Assembly (NCBI GenBank): GCA_947497755.1
Contig: CANMHT010000004.1
Coordinates: forward strand, 62,001-126,000
DNA from: an uncultured Polaribacter sp.
Lineage (GTDB): Bacteria > Bacteroidota > Bacteroidia > Flavobacteriales > Flavobacteriaceae
DNA: 64,000 nt
Direction of reading: 5' to 3'
The notes under the pieces are model-generated. The model ran no database searches, was not told the DNA's origin, and saw only the letters and a program-made list of their open reading frames with translations. A program made the translations under genes and the position numbers. Shown here piece by piece: positions 41,573 to 50,689 of this stretch. The number at the start of each line of letters is the position of its first letter. Position 1 is the stretch's first letter.

Positions 41573-41600
41573 GAAAAACACTAACCTGTTTTTACACTAT

Positions 41601-41700
41601 TCAATTTTATAGTACATTTAACCAAGCTAAAGAAAAGGATATATCTAACTGCTGAATAAAAAAAATGTTGTTATGCTTATTTTTAATAAGGATATATTTA
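41601..41700 (+). repeat. Dispersed repeat R1, full copy
   Basis: TCAATTTTATAGTACATTTA, CCAAGCTAAAGAAAAGG and a variant 3' part; directly downstream of the truncated element and 78 bp before the next gene. Confidence 0.65.
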
Positions 41701-41778
41701 TCATGCTATAAGAGAGATATGAAAATACTATTCTAATCTTGCACATATTATAACTCACAGCAAAACTAATAACACTTA

Positions 41779-42399
41779 ATGAGGACTTATCCAGAAAATA
41801 TTGAAGAGCTTGAAAAAAAGCACAGTTTTAGTTTGCCTATAACTCAACAAAAAATAGAAAGCATTCGTAGTAATATCATTTTACGCCATGATATTGCTTA
41901 CTTAATTTTAAAATCAAGAATATTAACCTCTTTGAAAGGACTAGATGAATTCGAAAATCAGGTAGCTCTTGATTCTTTTTTAGATAAAAAAGTTGACAGT
42001 AAAGACAGACTTAAAATTTACAACAGAATTAAAAATCAAATTCCATTACCTATGAAAGAAAGCAAAAATTTGACTTTGTATTTTTTATTTCTTTCAGTTG
42101 CCTTTCTTCTACCTTGGATTATATATCTAATATTTACTACTAAAGAAGGAATCAATATAGTATCTTCATTTACTAACCTTAAAACTTTCTTGTCTCTGTT
42201 TTTAATTGGTGTGCTACTAGTAGCCACTTTCGATGCTATTTTTGGACGCTTTTTTAAAAGCAATAAACCTCCAGTTGACACAAGAGCATTAACTATTAGA
42301 AAGTTTATTTGTGACTTAATCGGTCAAAATAAAAATGATATTAAAGAACAGTTTGAAATAATTTTTAAGGAAGACCTCGAGAAATTAAACAACAAATAA
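41779..42399 (+). CDS. Unknown protein with two membrane spans
   Basis: 206 residues. A helical, charged N-terminal part (1-95) precedes two spans (about 96-120 and 132-155: LYFLFLSVAFLLPWIIYLIF and FLSLFLIGVLLVATF) and a cytoplasmic C-terminal tail. No family recognised. Compare the similar layout of the genes at 39412 and 40960. Confidence 0.68.
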   Translation: MRTYPENIEELEKKHSFSLPITQQKIESIRSNIILRHDIAYLILKSRILTSLKGLDEFENQVALDSFLDKKVDSKDRLKIYNRIKNQIPLPMKESKNLTLYFLFLSVAFLLPWIIYLIFTTKEGINIVSSFTNLKTFLSLFLIGVLLVATFDAIFGRFFKSNKPPVDTRALTIRKFICDLIGQNKNDIKEQFEIIFKEDLEKLNNK

Positions 42400-42437
42400 C
42401 AGTCTAAAATTGATGCAGTCAGATTTAAAACGGAAAT

Positions 42438-42462
42438 CTTTATCAGTACTCTCCTATTTTAT
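42438..42462 (+). repeat. Dispersed repeat R2, copy 4
   Basis: TTTATCAGTACTCTCCTATT, a diverged R2 copy 38 bp after the preceding stop codon. Confidence 0.45.
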
Positions 42463-42504
42463 TTAGATAATTCTAAAGCTTTTTTTACCCAATAATTTTC
42501 TTTT

Positions 42505-42535
42505 TTACGATTAAATTTTACAGTACATTTATCTT
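42505..42535 (+). repeat. Dispersed repeat R1, 5' fragment
   Basis: TTTTACAGTACATTTATC matches the first block of R1 (ATTTTATAGTACATTTATCC); the rest is absent. R2 and R1 are here in the same order and similar spacing as at 36.4 kb. Confidence 0.45.
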
Positions 42536-42560
42536 TCATTCAAGCAAATAATCGCAAACC

Positions 42561-43586
42561 ATGGTAAAGAAAAGCAAGAAACAAATACTAAGAGTTACTC
42601 TAATTGTTTCAACTATTATTTCCTTATATTTTGTTCCGTGGTTATTGGTTAAAGCTTGGATATTACCTTTACCAAATACCGTTCAAGAACAAGCAGATGA
42701 AGCTATTGATCATGGATTTGACGGAATGATTGTTTATGTACATCAAACAGGAAAGCCGCCTCAATATGTTGCTTCTGGTTGGCATAACCGAGAAACTAAA
42801 ACATCAGCTAAACCAAATGCTTTATTTAAGATTGCTAGTATTAGTAAATTGTATGATGCTGTAGCAGTTGCTAAATTGGTCTATCAAGGAAGGCTTTCTT
42901 TAGACAAAACAGTCGCTGATTATTTACCAGAACTAGTAGGCAAAATTGAAAATGTTGAAAAAATTACTTTACGATTGCTACTACAACATAAAAGTGGGAT
43001 TCCTAATTTTACTGATACTCCAAACTTTTGGGGAAACCCAACAAAAAGTTATGAAGAAAGTATCGCTTTAATTTTAAACAAACCTGCCAATTTTGAACCT
43101 GGTAAAGACTATGAATATTGCAACACTAATTACCTCTTAATTAATAAGATAATGAATGATGAACTTGGTTATGATAATTTTCAATTTATTCAAAAGGAAA
43201 TTTTAGCACCTCAAAAGCTAACTAACACTTTTGGTTCTCTTAAAGAAGTGAATTTAGACAACGTAATGAGTGGTTATCATTTGGGATATCCTTTTGATCT
43301 TAAAGAAGATGATCACGGAATGTTAGCTACTGCAGAAGATGTAGGAAATTTCCTTAGTGCATTAAACAATGGTTCTTTATTGAACCCTGAAGAGCAAAAA
43401 ATATATACTTCTATTTATAAATATGAGCATGCAGGTTGGGTACCTGGATACCAAAGTTTTGCAAACTATTATAAAGATATAGAAGCTGTTGTTGTAACCT
43501 TTTATAGTACTACAGATCCTAAGCTGTACAATTGGAACTTATCAGAAATTATAAATAATAGAATAGTTAAAATTTTAAAAAGGTAA
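42561..43586 (+). CDS. Membrane-anchored class C beta-lactamase-like serine hydrolase
   Basis: 341 residues. One N-terminal membrane anchor (about 10-30), then the hydrolase domain with SISK (Ser93, Lys96), YCN in DYEYCNTNYLL and HAG in YEHAGWVPGYQ. It lacks the C-terminal TPR of the copy at 34685. The sequence order and spacing fit the family well, and all three motifs are intact. Substrate unknown. Confidence 0.92.
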   Translation: MVKKSKKQILRVTLIVSTIISLYFVPWLLVKAWILPLPNTVQEQADEAIDHGFDGMIVYVHQTGKPPQYVASGWHNRETKTSAKPNALFKIASISKLYDAVAVAKLVYQGRLSLDKTVADYLPELVGKIENVEKITLRLLLQHKSGIPNFTDTPNFWGNPTKSYEESIALILNKPANFEPGKDYEYCNTNYLLINKIMNDELGYDNFQFIQKEILAPQKLTNTFGSLKEVNLDNVMSGYHLGYPFDLKEDDHGMLATAEDVGNFLSALNNGSLLNPEEQKIYTSIYKYEHAGWVPGYQSFANYYKDIEAVVVTFYSTTDPKLYNWNLSEIINNRIVKILKR

Positions 43587-43620
43587 CTTTTTTACTCAAT
43601 CAATTTCTTTTAAACTTTTA

Positions 43621-43724
43621 GATTTTATAGTACATTTATCCAAACTAAGGAAAAGGAAAATATCTAAAAACTTAAATTAAAAATTGTGATGATACTTGTC
43701 TTTAAAAAGGATATTCTGTTGTAG
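43621..43724 (+). repeat. Dispersed repeat R1, full copy
   Basis: GATTTTATAGTACATTTATC, CAAACTAAGGAAAAGG, AAAATATCTAA and AAAAAGGATATTCTGTTG; about 130 bp before the AraC pseudogene. Confidence 0.6.
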
Positions 43725-43852
43725 AATAAATCTACTTTTCTATTTTGCAACAATTACGACAAGTCTAGAAGAGTTTTCCGTAGAAATACTTAAATTAAGT
43801 TATTAGTTTTTTACCTTAATATAAAATTCTTTAAAAATAACATAAATACCAA

Positions 43853-44983
43853 ATGATTAAAGAAATCATTATTTCAGTTTTTTCCATTCAAACATTTCTA
43901 TTAGGCTTTCTTCTTATCACTAAACGAACTAATAGAAAACAAAATGTTTTTCTTGGATTGGTTTTATTTTCATTTGGTTTAACAACAATCAATTTTTCAC
44001 TATATCATATTTTATCTTTTGAGAATTTAAATGAATATATATACTATTTTAGATTAGAACTTTTATATGCTATTGGACCATCATTATATCTCTATACGAA
44101 ATCTGTTCTTATACCTAGCAACAAATTTCAGAAGAAAGAGCTTTTAATATTTATTCCAACAATATTTGAATTTATTTATTATCGTACTCACATTTATCGG
44201 TTAGGAATTACTGAAAATGAAAATATTTTTCATCAACTCTATAGGGATTTTTTTATGATTCAACAATGGATTGGTTTTATATATTCAAGTATTTTCATGG
44301 TCTTGTCTTTTCTTCTATTATATAAATACAAAAAATGGTTATATCATAATTTTTCAAATATTAATAAAGAGCCTCTTAAATGGTTATTTATGCCTATTAT
44401 CTATTTCATCTTATTTTGATTTGTATGGTTTGGGATAAGGATAACCGATATGGTTATATTTTCTGGTGCATACAGTCATTTATACTACTTCCCATTTTTT
44501 TTGATTTTATCATCTATTACCTTATTAGTTGGTTTTGCTGGTTATACATTATCAAAGTCTTCTGATAATTTAAGACCTTTAAAATCTATTAGAATAAAAA
44601 ACCAAAAGCAAGATTACAAAAAGCTTGGTGGCGTCATTGAAAAATTAATTTTTGAAATGAAAACTAATAAATATTACTTAGATCAAGAACTTTCTCTTAA
44701 ATCATTCGCTGAAAAAATAGGTATCCATGAAAACCTAATTTCAAAAGCAATAAATCAAAAACTACATGTTAATTTTCATGAATTTGTTAATAATTATAGA
44801 ATCGAAGAGTTTATACATAGAATAAGTAAAGATAAAAACAAGAAATATACTTTTTTAGCACATGCTTTTGATAGCGGTTTTTCTTCTAAATCATCATTCA
44901 ATTATTTATTCAAAAAGAAAACTAATAAAACTCCAAGTGAGTTTTTTAAAGATTTACATAAAAAAAATGACACAAAAAGTTAG
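43853..44983 (+). pseudogene. AraC-family regulator with membrane N-terminus, interrupted by one in-frame TGA
   Basis: The first 188 codons encode a multi-span membrane domain ending FMPIIYFILF, then TGA at 44417-44419. The same frame continues as FVWFGIRITDMVIFSGAYSH into a last span (ITLLVGFAGYTL) and an AraC HTH domain (LSLKSFAEKIGIHENLISKA ... GFSSKSSFNYLFKKKTNKTP). The membrane-plus-HTH layout, the segment GAYSHLYYFPFF and the total length match the intact regulator at 51922, so a single stop disrupts an otherwise full gene. Translation restarting at the ATG at 44450 could give a free HTH protein. Confidence 0.85.
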
Positions 44984-45060
44984 TCTGAAAACATGTTTCA
45001 GGACGATTCAAAATATGTAATTACAGTTATTTGCTAAAATTTCAAACAAATTACAATATT

Positions 45061-46572
45061 ATGAAAACAAAAATCACACTCCTACTATCCTTATTTTTAT
45101 ATCAAAACCTGATGTGTCAGATAGTACAAACATATGATTTCTCCACTCTAGAGCAAGAAATCAAAAGTACAATTAGCTCCCAAAACATTCCATCTGTTGT
45201 TGTTGCAGTATCTAAAGATGATAAAATCATTTATAAACAAGCATTTGGGTATTCCGATGTTGAAAATAAAGTTAAAGCAAAGACTTCTACTTCCTATCAA
45301 TTAGCATCAGTTTCTAAGCCGTTTACTGCCACAGGAATTATGTTACTACATAAAAAAAAAGAAATTCACATTGATTCTTCGGTGATACACTATATACACC
45401 CATTAAAATTAAAAAAATCTAACCACAATTACCCCAAAGTTATAGATATCTTAAACCATACTTCTGGCTTAGGAACTTACTTTGAGTTAACCTATTCTGA
45501 TGAACCGTTTTATGGAGAAGACTTTATTTCTGCTTTTAATAGATATGGTTCTCTTTTTCAACCACCTGGTACAATATGTGAGTATTCAAACCTGGGATAC
45601 GGTCTACTTGATTATATCATTGAAAAACAAAGTGGAGAATCATTTTCTGATTTTATGAATAAAGAACTATTTACACCACTTAATCTAAAACATACATTTA
45701 TTGATAAACCCTATAAAAAAAATATTGAAATTGCTAAAAAATATGGATTCAAGTTAAACCTTCTACCAGAAATCAATAATAATACAAGGGGAGCTGGAAA
45801 TTTTTATTCTAGTATAGAAGATCTTATTTCATTTGGTATGTATAACTTAAAACCTCAAAATAAAACAATACTAAATTCCAAAGACATAAATTTTATGCAT
45901 AGTTATATTAACAAAAATACACTATACCATTATTATAATTCTACATATTATGGTTTAGGATGGTATTTTAAACGTAACGATAATGGCTATAAAATTGTTT
46001 GGCATGAAGGAGGCATGATGGGTGTGAGCTCAATGTTAAAATTAATACCTGAAGAAAATATTGCTATTGCTGTAATAATAAATACTTCAAATCAAGAGTT
46101 TTGTAGAGATATAACTTCTAAATTAGGCAATATTATATTACCTAATTATAACGCTGAAGCTATAAATGAAATAGCTGATTATAAATCATATACAACAGAT
46201 AAAAGTTATTTAGGTAAATGGGAAGGTATTATTAAAGTAGAAGATTTAGATATACCGTGTAAATTAGAATTAAATACAAATGGAAAAGCAACAATGGAAT
46301 ATTTAGATATGACTTATAAATCGTATTTCACAAAAAATAATCCCATACCTCATAAAACAGAGTTACTTATGGGAATCGTTAATGACAACTCTTTTATAGG
46401 AATGCTACCTGGAAATCTACCATCTGCAAGAATACAAAAAGAGTTTAGTCAATTCTTATCACTAAAATTATATAAAAACAAAGACACTTTATCTGGTACT
46501 ATAGTTGCTTTAGCTGCAGCAGAAAGAGAATATTATGCCTACCCATTTGCTATTAAATTAAAAAAACAATAG
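45061..46572 (+). CDS. Secreted class C beta-lactamase-like serine hydrolase
   Basis: 503 residues from the ATG at 45061 (signal peptide ending NLMCQ); a TTG at 45031 is unnecessary. Motifs: SVSK in YQLASVSKPFTATGIML, YSN in CEYSNLGYGLLDYI, and HEGG in VWHEGGMMGVSS. A ~110-residue C-terminal domain (LGKWEGIIKVEDLDIPCKLE) is the beta-rich tail often present in exported members. It follows the broken AraC gene, which may have controlled it, and precedes a zincin lipoprotein with a 6-bp gap. Confidence 0.92.
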   Translation: MKTKITLLLSLFLYQNLMCQIVQTYDFSTLEQEIKSTISSQNIPSVVVAVSKDDKIIYKQAFGYSDVENKVKAKTSTSYQLASVSKPFTATGIMLLHKKKEIHIDSSVIHYIHPLKLKKSNHNYPKVIDILNHTSGLGTYFELTYSDEPFYGEDFISAFNRYGSLFQPPGTICEYSNLGYGLLDYIIEKQSGESFSDFMNKELFTPLNLKHTFIDKPYKKNIEIAKKYGFKLNLLPEINNNTRGAGNFYSSIEDLISFGMYNLKPQNKTILNSKDINFMHSYINKNTLYHYYNSTYYGLGWYFKRNDNGYKIVWHEGGMMGVSSMLKLIPEENIAIAVIINTSNQEFCRDITSKLGNIILPNYNAEAINEIADYKSYTTDKSYLGKWEGIIKVEDLDIPCKLELNTNGKATMEYLDMTYKSYFTKNNPIPHKTELLMGIVNDNSFIGMLPGNLPSARIQKEFSQFLSLKLYKNKDTLSGTIVALAAAEREYYAYPFAIKLKKQ

Positions 46573-46578
46573 ATTATT

Positions 46579-47616
46579 ATGTATAAAAACACTTTACAAA
46601 TATTAACGCTCGTAATTCTGTTCGGAATTTTATCTTGTATAAAAAAAACAAGTAAAAGAAAAATTTTGCCTCCTAAACTTACTTATATCGAAAAAATAAA
46701 AAAAATTCCTGATAGCATAAACGTTCAAGGAATAACAATCAAAAATTTATTTAAAAATCAAATTTTAGCACATAAAGGAACTGAATATGATTCTACAATG
46801 ATTATCGAAAAAGTTTACAAACCACATCAATCACTTTGGGATAATTGCTACGGAATGATTTTTGGAAAAGAAAATAGCTATAAATTCAGAACAACAATTG
46901 GAATGGTTGAATGGAATAAAACGCTCTATCCAAAAAATAAAACTTTTTTTGACCAAAGAGCAGAAACGCTCATTAATATGAAACTTGATTCTGTTTTAGA
47001 AAATAATCTTATAAAATTCAGTAGATTAGTACCTCATAAAGTAGAATCTACAATAAGCATTATATTTACACCTTTAACAGGAATTTTATTTGGTGGTTGT
47101 GATAATGATCAATTTTGTATTGAACTGAATTATAAAGATCAAAATATAGAATATACAATAGAAAAAGGAATTCCACATGAGTTAAATCACCTTGCCTACG
47201 AACCTTTTCGAGAGAATGACCCCAAAAAAAATTCCGCATTGAGACAAACTATCGATGAGGGGTTTGCCTGCTATTTTACTTGGGTATTTTTCGATGGACA
47301 AATTTCAAAACACGAAGCTGTAGAAAACATGACAGAAAATGATTGGAATTGGTATGTGGAACATGAAAAACAATTATTTACAGAGTTAGAGCAATATTTT
47401 GATGATGAAAGTGGAAATAATCCATTATTAAGAAACGATAAACTAAGGTTATTCAAAGATGCTCCAAAAAGTCTTAATTATTGGTTAGGATTTAGAATTA
47501 TCGAAAAATACGTTGAGAAAAATGGAACAGATAGTTGGAAAGATATTTATGAATTAAATATAGAAGATGTGCTAGAAAAAAGTGGATATAGACAGTACAT
47601 AAAAGAACTACAATAA
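46579..47616 (+). CDS. Putative zinc metallopeptidase lipoprotein (DUF2268-like)
   Basis: 345 residues with a lipobox ending GILSC. The zinc motif HELNH (HExxH) occurs in GIPHELNHLAYEPF, and 20 residues later the third ligand fits Glu in QTIDEGFACYFTWVF, the pattern of gluzincins and of DUF2268 putative proteases. Six bases separate it from the serine hydrolase gene, so the two are probably co-transcribed and may act on related envelope substrates. The family assignment is by motif only. Confidence 0.75.
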   Translation: MYKNTLQILTLVILFGILSCIKKTSKRKILPPKLTYIEKIKKIPDSINVQGITIKNLFKNQILAHKGTEYDSTMIIEKVYKPHQSLWDNCYGMIFGKENSYKFRTTIGMVEWNKTLYPKNKTFFDQRAETLINMKLDSVLENNLIKFSRLVPHKVESTISIIFTPLTGILFGGCDNDQFCIELNYKDQNIEYTIEKGIPHELNHLAYEPFRENDPKKNSALRQTIDEGFACYFTWVFFDGQISKHEAVENMTENDWNWYVEHEKQLFTELEQYFDDESGNNPLLRNDKLRLFKDAPKSLNYWLGFRIIEKYVEKNGTDSWKDIYELNIEDVLEKSGYRQYIKELQ

Positions 47617-47756
47617 CTGTTTAATAATTAATAATCGTAATTACGGGAGAAACTATGTTAGAATCCGCTCTTTAATTGCTAAAAAGTCAGTATTTAAACT
47701 CAAAATAATTACTAATTTTACCCGTAAAAATCGATTACACAAAACTGTTAGACATT
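47613..47756 (+). repeat. Inter-gene element, family D
   Basis: Starts within the preceding stop region, contains TAATCGTAATTACGGGAG and TTTACCCGTAAAAATCGATT, which are partly inverted to each other, and ends ACTGTTAGACATT. GTTAGAC fits GTTRRRY. It ends a few bases before the next ATG. Confidence 0.5.
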
Positions 47757-47761
47757 ACAAT

Positions 47762-48433
47762 ATGAAAAGAATTATCATGGCATTTATAGCCCTGTTATTT
47801 ATTAATAACTGGGCTTTTTCTCAAAATTCTAATTGCAGCAGAGAAACATTGTTTGGAAAAACAAAAATTTGCTTACCAAAAATTGACGGATACCAAGAGT
47901 GCTATCTTGATTCATCTGTCAAGACTTTTGCAGATGCTACTGAGATTCCTGCAAATATGGTTTTGGGATATTACCTTACAAATGACACCTTTAAAAAGAA
48001 AGATAGTATTGGTCTTTTTATACCAAATGATGTATTCAAAATTTATGGAACCAAAGAATTAATGAATATTCAAGCCAATAATAATTTTCTTAATCAAATG
48101 AAAGGTTTTATGAAATCAAATTTCATTTCTAAAAACTGGAATTCTATTAAAAATGATATTGACAAAATTGGATATGAAATAGAGGTAAAATCTCCAACAA
48201 TTATAAAATCTTATAGTAAAACTAAAAATTCATTCACTTTAGTAATGCTCGTCAAATATGAACCAAAAGACAGTAAACCCTATACTCTTGCAATGACGAT
48301 AAACATTTTATTGATCAATAAAAGAATTATATGGTTTGCCTATTATTTACAATTTAAAAATAAAGAAAGTGTACAAAAAGCTCAAGAAAAATCAGATTTA
48401 ATTTTAGAAAAGATTTTAAAATCAAACCAATAA
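47762..48433 (+). CDS. Secreted protein of unknown function
   Basis: 223 residues with a signal peptide ending AFSQ and three Cys in the first 45 mature residues (SNCSRETLFGKTKICLP, GYQECYLDSS), two of which could form a disulfide. The rest is beta/alpha with no known motif. Flanked on the left by an inter-gene element. Confidence 0.7.
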   Translation: MKRIIMAFIALLFINNWAFSQNSNCSRETLFGKTKICLPKIDGYQECYLDSSVKTFADATEIPANMVLGYYLTNDTFKKKDSIGLFIPNDVFKIYGTKELMNIQANNNFLNQMKGFMKSNFISKNWNSIKNDIDKIGYEIEVKSPTIIKSYSKTKNSFTLVMLVKYEPKDSKPYTLAMTINILLINKRIIWFAYYLQFKNKESVQKAQEKSDLILEKILKSNQ

Positions 48434-48505
48434 GAACCTACCTTTTTTGGATACTTATAGTTTAAGTATATTTATAAACTAAAGAGTAACTTAATAATCC
48501 TAATC

Positions 48506-49138
48506 ATGTTAAAAAACACCTATCTAAATACTGCAATTGCGTCTTTTATTGCTTTTTCTTTACTGCTAATCATGTTTTTTACTTGGCCATTAACAGAGTT
48601 TTCTCTTTATGATGTTATTCTAGAAAATGTAAAACTTTCAGACACTGAAAAAAATGAGGTCATTACTTCTATTGGAGTAAACTATGCTTTAGATACTATT
48701 TTTATATTTTGCTGGATAGCTTCTTGGTTAGGATTGTATTTGTATTTTAAATCACAGAATATAAAGTTTGTTGGCATCTATTTTGGATTGAGTCTTTTAG
48801 GTGCTTTATTAGATCTTTCAGAAAACTCTATTAGTTTTTCTTTATTAGTTGGAAATTTTGACAACCCTAAAAACTTTTTATTGCTACATGCTTTTGTTAG
48901 AGATATTAGTTATTGGCTTCCAATGTTGGCTTCGTTTCTTCTAGTAATCAATCTACCCAAACAAAAAGGACTTTCAATTTTAATGCTAAAATTTATAGGA
49001 ATTATTGGTGTTCTTTTTGCAATACTCGGAATGTATATTCAATTCTTCTCCTCTATTCCAGATTATTGGTTTGCGCTATGGTTTTTATCGGCAACTTGGG
49101 TTTTATTGAATGCCTATAAAAAAGAGTATACTAAGTAA
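48506..49138 (+). CDS. Integral membrane protein, unknown
   Basis: 210 residues with about six membrane spans (from ATASFIAFSLLLIMFF-like at the N-terminus to YWFALWFLSATWVLL). No signal peptide and no catalytic motif. It resembles DUF4386-type small membrane proteins in layout, without a firm match. Next gene starts 35 bp downstream. Confidence 0.72.
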   Translation: MLKNTYLNTAIASFIAFSLLLIMFFTWPLTEFSLYDVILENVKLSDTEKNEVITSIGVNYALDTIFIFCWIASWLGLYLYFKSQNIKFVGIYFGLSLLGALLDLSENSISFSLLVGNFDNPKNFLLLHAFVRDISYWLPMLASFLLVINLPKQKGLSILMLKFIGIIGVLFAILGMYIQFFSSIPDYWFALWFLSATWVLLNAYKKEYTK

Positions 49139-49173
49139 TTAATAAAGAGATTCGCTTATTCTTATACGATAAA

Positions 49174-49620
49174 ATGAAAATCAACTCTTTTTCTACTTTA
49201 TACGGAATATTGTTTTCTATTGTTGGAATAATAGTTGGTATTTGGATTTCAATTATTGGTATTAGCGACGACTACACCTATTTTTATATTTATTCTGGAA
49301 TAGCTGGATATATTACAGGAAAACTCTTTGCTTATTATATTATTCAAAGGAAAAATAGATATAATCATCAGAATTATATTCTTGTAGGAATCTTAACCGG
49401 AACAATATCTCACTGGCTATGTTGGTATTTTATACTATTAGAATTGAATGTTGGATATTGGATTTTAGGTGAAAATTATTCAGCAGCCCCCATGAATCTT
49501 TTATCTGGGATATTTGGAGTATTTATTTTCTGTTTTGGTAGCTGGATTTTTGCTGGTTGGGCTACAATTTTAGGAGGTATAACTAGTATTTATGCTGCTA
49601 GAAAGATATTTAAAAAATAA
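49174..49620 (+). CDS. Small integral membrane protein, unknown
   Basis: 148 residues with four Gly- and Ile-rich membrane spans (GILFSIVGIIVGIWISIIGI, IFGVFIFCFGSWIFAGWATI). Probably co-transcribed with the preceding membrane protein. No family recognised. Confidence 0.7.
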   Translation: MKINSFSTLYGILFSIVGIIVGIWISIIGISDDYTYFYIYSGIAGYITGKLFAYYIIQRKNRYNHQNYILVGILTGTISHWLCWYFILLELNVGYWILGENYSAAPMNLLSGIFGVFIFCFGSWIFAGWATILGGITSIYAARKIFKK

Positions 49621-49680
49621 AAGCTCAACACAGGCATATACTTCATTCCAATCACTAATACCTTTTTAATTTAAGCACTC

Positions 49681-49716
49681 CTGTAATTTGACTTCCTAAT
49701 TCTGTAATATGACTTC
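49681..49716 (+). promoter_or_regulatory. Tandem operator upstream of the SDR gene
   Basis: CTGTAATTTGACTTC (49681-49695) and CTGTAATATGACTTC (49702-49716) are 15-bp direct repeats differing at one base, 21 bp apart, two helical turns. The second ends 21 bp before a -7 box. This arrangement is typical of AraC-family activator sites. Confidence 0.6.
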
Positions 49717-49737
49717 GTACTTGGTATTCTTCTCTTC

Positions 49738-49745
49738 TAATTTTG
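49738..49745 (+). promoter_or_regulatory. -7 box of the SDR gene
   Basis: TAATTTTG matches TAnnTTTG, 56 bp before the ATG. Confidence 0.5.
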
Positions 49746-49801
49746 CATTATCTAAGTAAAGCTATAGTAGCTTATATGTTTAATTATTTAAAAAGGAAAT
49801 C

Positions 49802-50569
49802 ATGAATAAAATTCAGAAGTCAGCAATTATTACTGGTGGTGGCACGGGAATGGGAGCTGCAACAGCAAAAAGATTAGTACAAGATGGATGGTCTGTAACA
49901 ATTTTTGGTCGTAGAGAAGCAAAATTAGAAGAAGTTATTACCCAAATATCTAAACCAGCACAAACACTAGCAGTTACAGGAGATGTTACCAATCGTGAGG
50001 ATGTAAAAAGATTGATTAATAATCATTTAAAAAAGTTTGGTCGTTTAGACGGTCTTGTTAATAATGCTGCGGTAGTTGTAGGTGGCCCAATTGGAGATGT
50101 TAGCATTGAAGATTGGCAAAAAGTGATGGCGATTAATGTTGAAGGTGTTTTTAATACAATTAATCTGTCTATTGAGCATTTAAAGAATGTAAAAGGTGCC
50201 ATTGTTAATGTTTCTTCGGTATCAGGTGTTCGTGGAGATTGGACATTTAGTCCTTATTGTGCTTCTAAAGGGGCTGTAACTAATTTCACACATTCTTTAG
50301 CTCTAGAATTAGGTGCTCAAGGTCTACGTATTAATGCTGTTGCTCCTAGTTTAACGGATACAGAAATGGCATCTTTTGTAACTGAAAGCGAAGCAATGAT
50401 GGCAAAAGTTAGAAATCGTATGCCACTTGGTAGAGCTGCCAAACCAGAAGAAATTGCTGCGCCTATTGCTTTTCTTTTAAGTGATGACGCAAGTTTTATT
50501 AATGGCGCTATATTACCTGTTGATGGAGGTGTTATGGCTTCAAACGGGCAGCCTAATTTTACTGAATAA
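49802..50569 (+). CDS. Short-chain dehydrogenase/reductase (SDR)
   Basis: 255 residues. NAD(P)-binding GGGTGMGAATAKRL, NNAA in LVNNAAVVVG, the catalytic Ser in VNVSSVSGVRG and YCASKG (YxxxK), then the C-terminal DGG motif (LPVDGGVMASNGQP). Cytoplasmic oxidoreductase of unknown substrate. The FGRREAK after the Rossmann strand suggests NADP preference (Arg after strand 2). It has its own tandem operator, probably bound by the AraC regulator encoded next. Confidence 0.95.
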   Translation: MNKIQKSAIITGGGTGMGAATAKRLVQDGWSVTIFGRREAKLEEVITQISKPAQTLAVTGDVTNREDVKRLINNHLKKFGRLDGLVNNAAVVVGGPIGDVSIEDWQKVMAINVEGVFNTINLSIEHLKNVKGAIVNVSSVSGVRGDWTFSPYCASKGAVTNFTHSLALELGAQGLRINAVAPSLTDTEMASFVTESEAMMAKVRNRMPLGRAAKPEEIAAPIAFLLSDDASFINGAILPVDGGVMASNGQPNFTE

Positions 50570-50590
50570 AACTTCAATAACCTAAAAAAA

Positions 50591-50626
50591 TCTCACTACA
50601 TAACTACTATACAAAATGTAGTGAGA
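50591..50626. terminator. Hairpin between the SDR and AraC genes
   Basis: Perfect 11-bp stem TCTCACTACAT / ATGTAGTGAGA with a 14-nt loop. A run of seven A precedes it and no T-run follows, so it looks like a minus-strand terminator or a plus-strand stabilising hairpin. Confidence 0.55.
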
Positions 50627-50689
50627 TGATATATATTCATAAAAATTAAAAGGAAAAACACTAATTTAGATATTTAAAGAGCAATAAAT

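Noticed and set aside
44417..44419. Selenocysteine at the TGA in the AraC gene
   Set aside because: The flanking protein is a transcription regulator with no redox role and I see no stem-loop of SECIS type just downstream.
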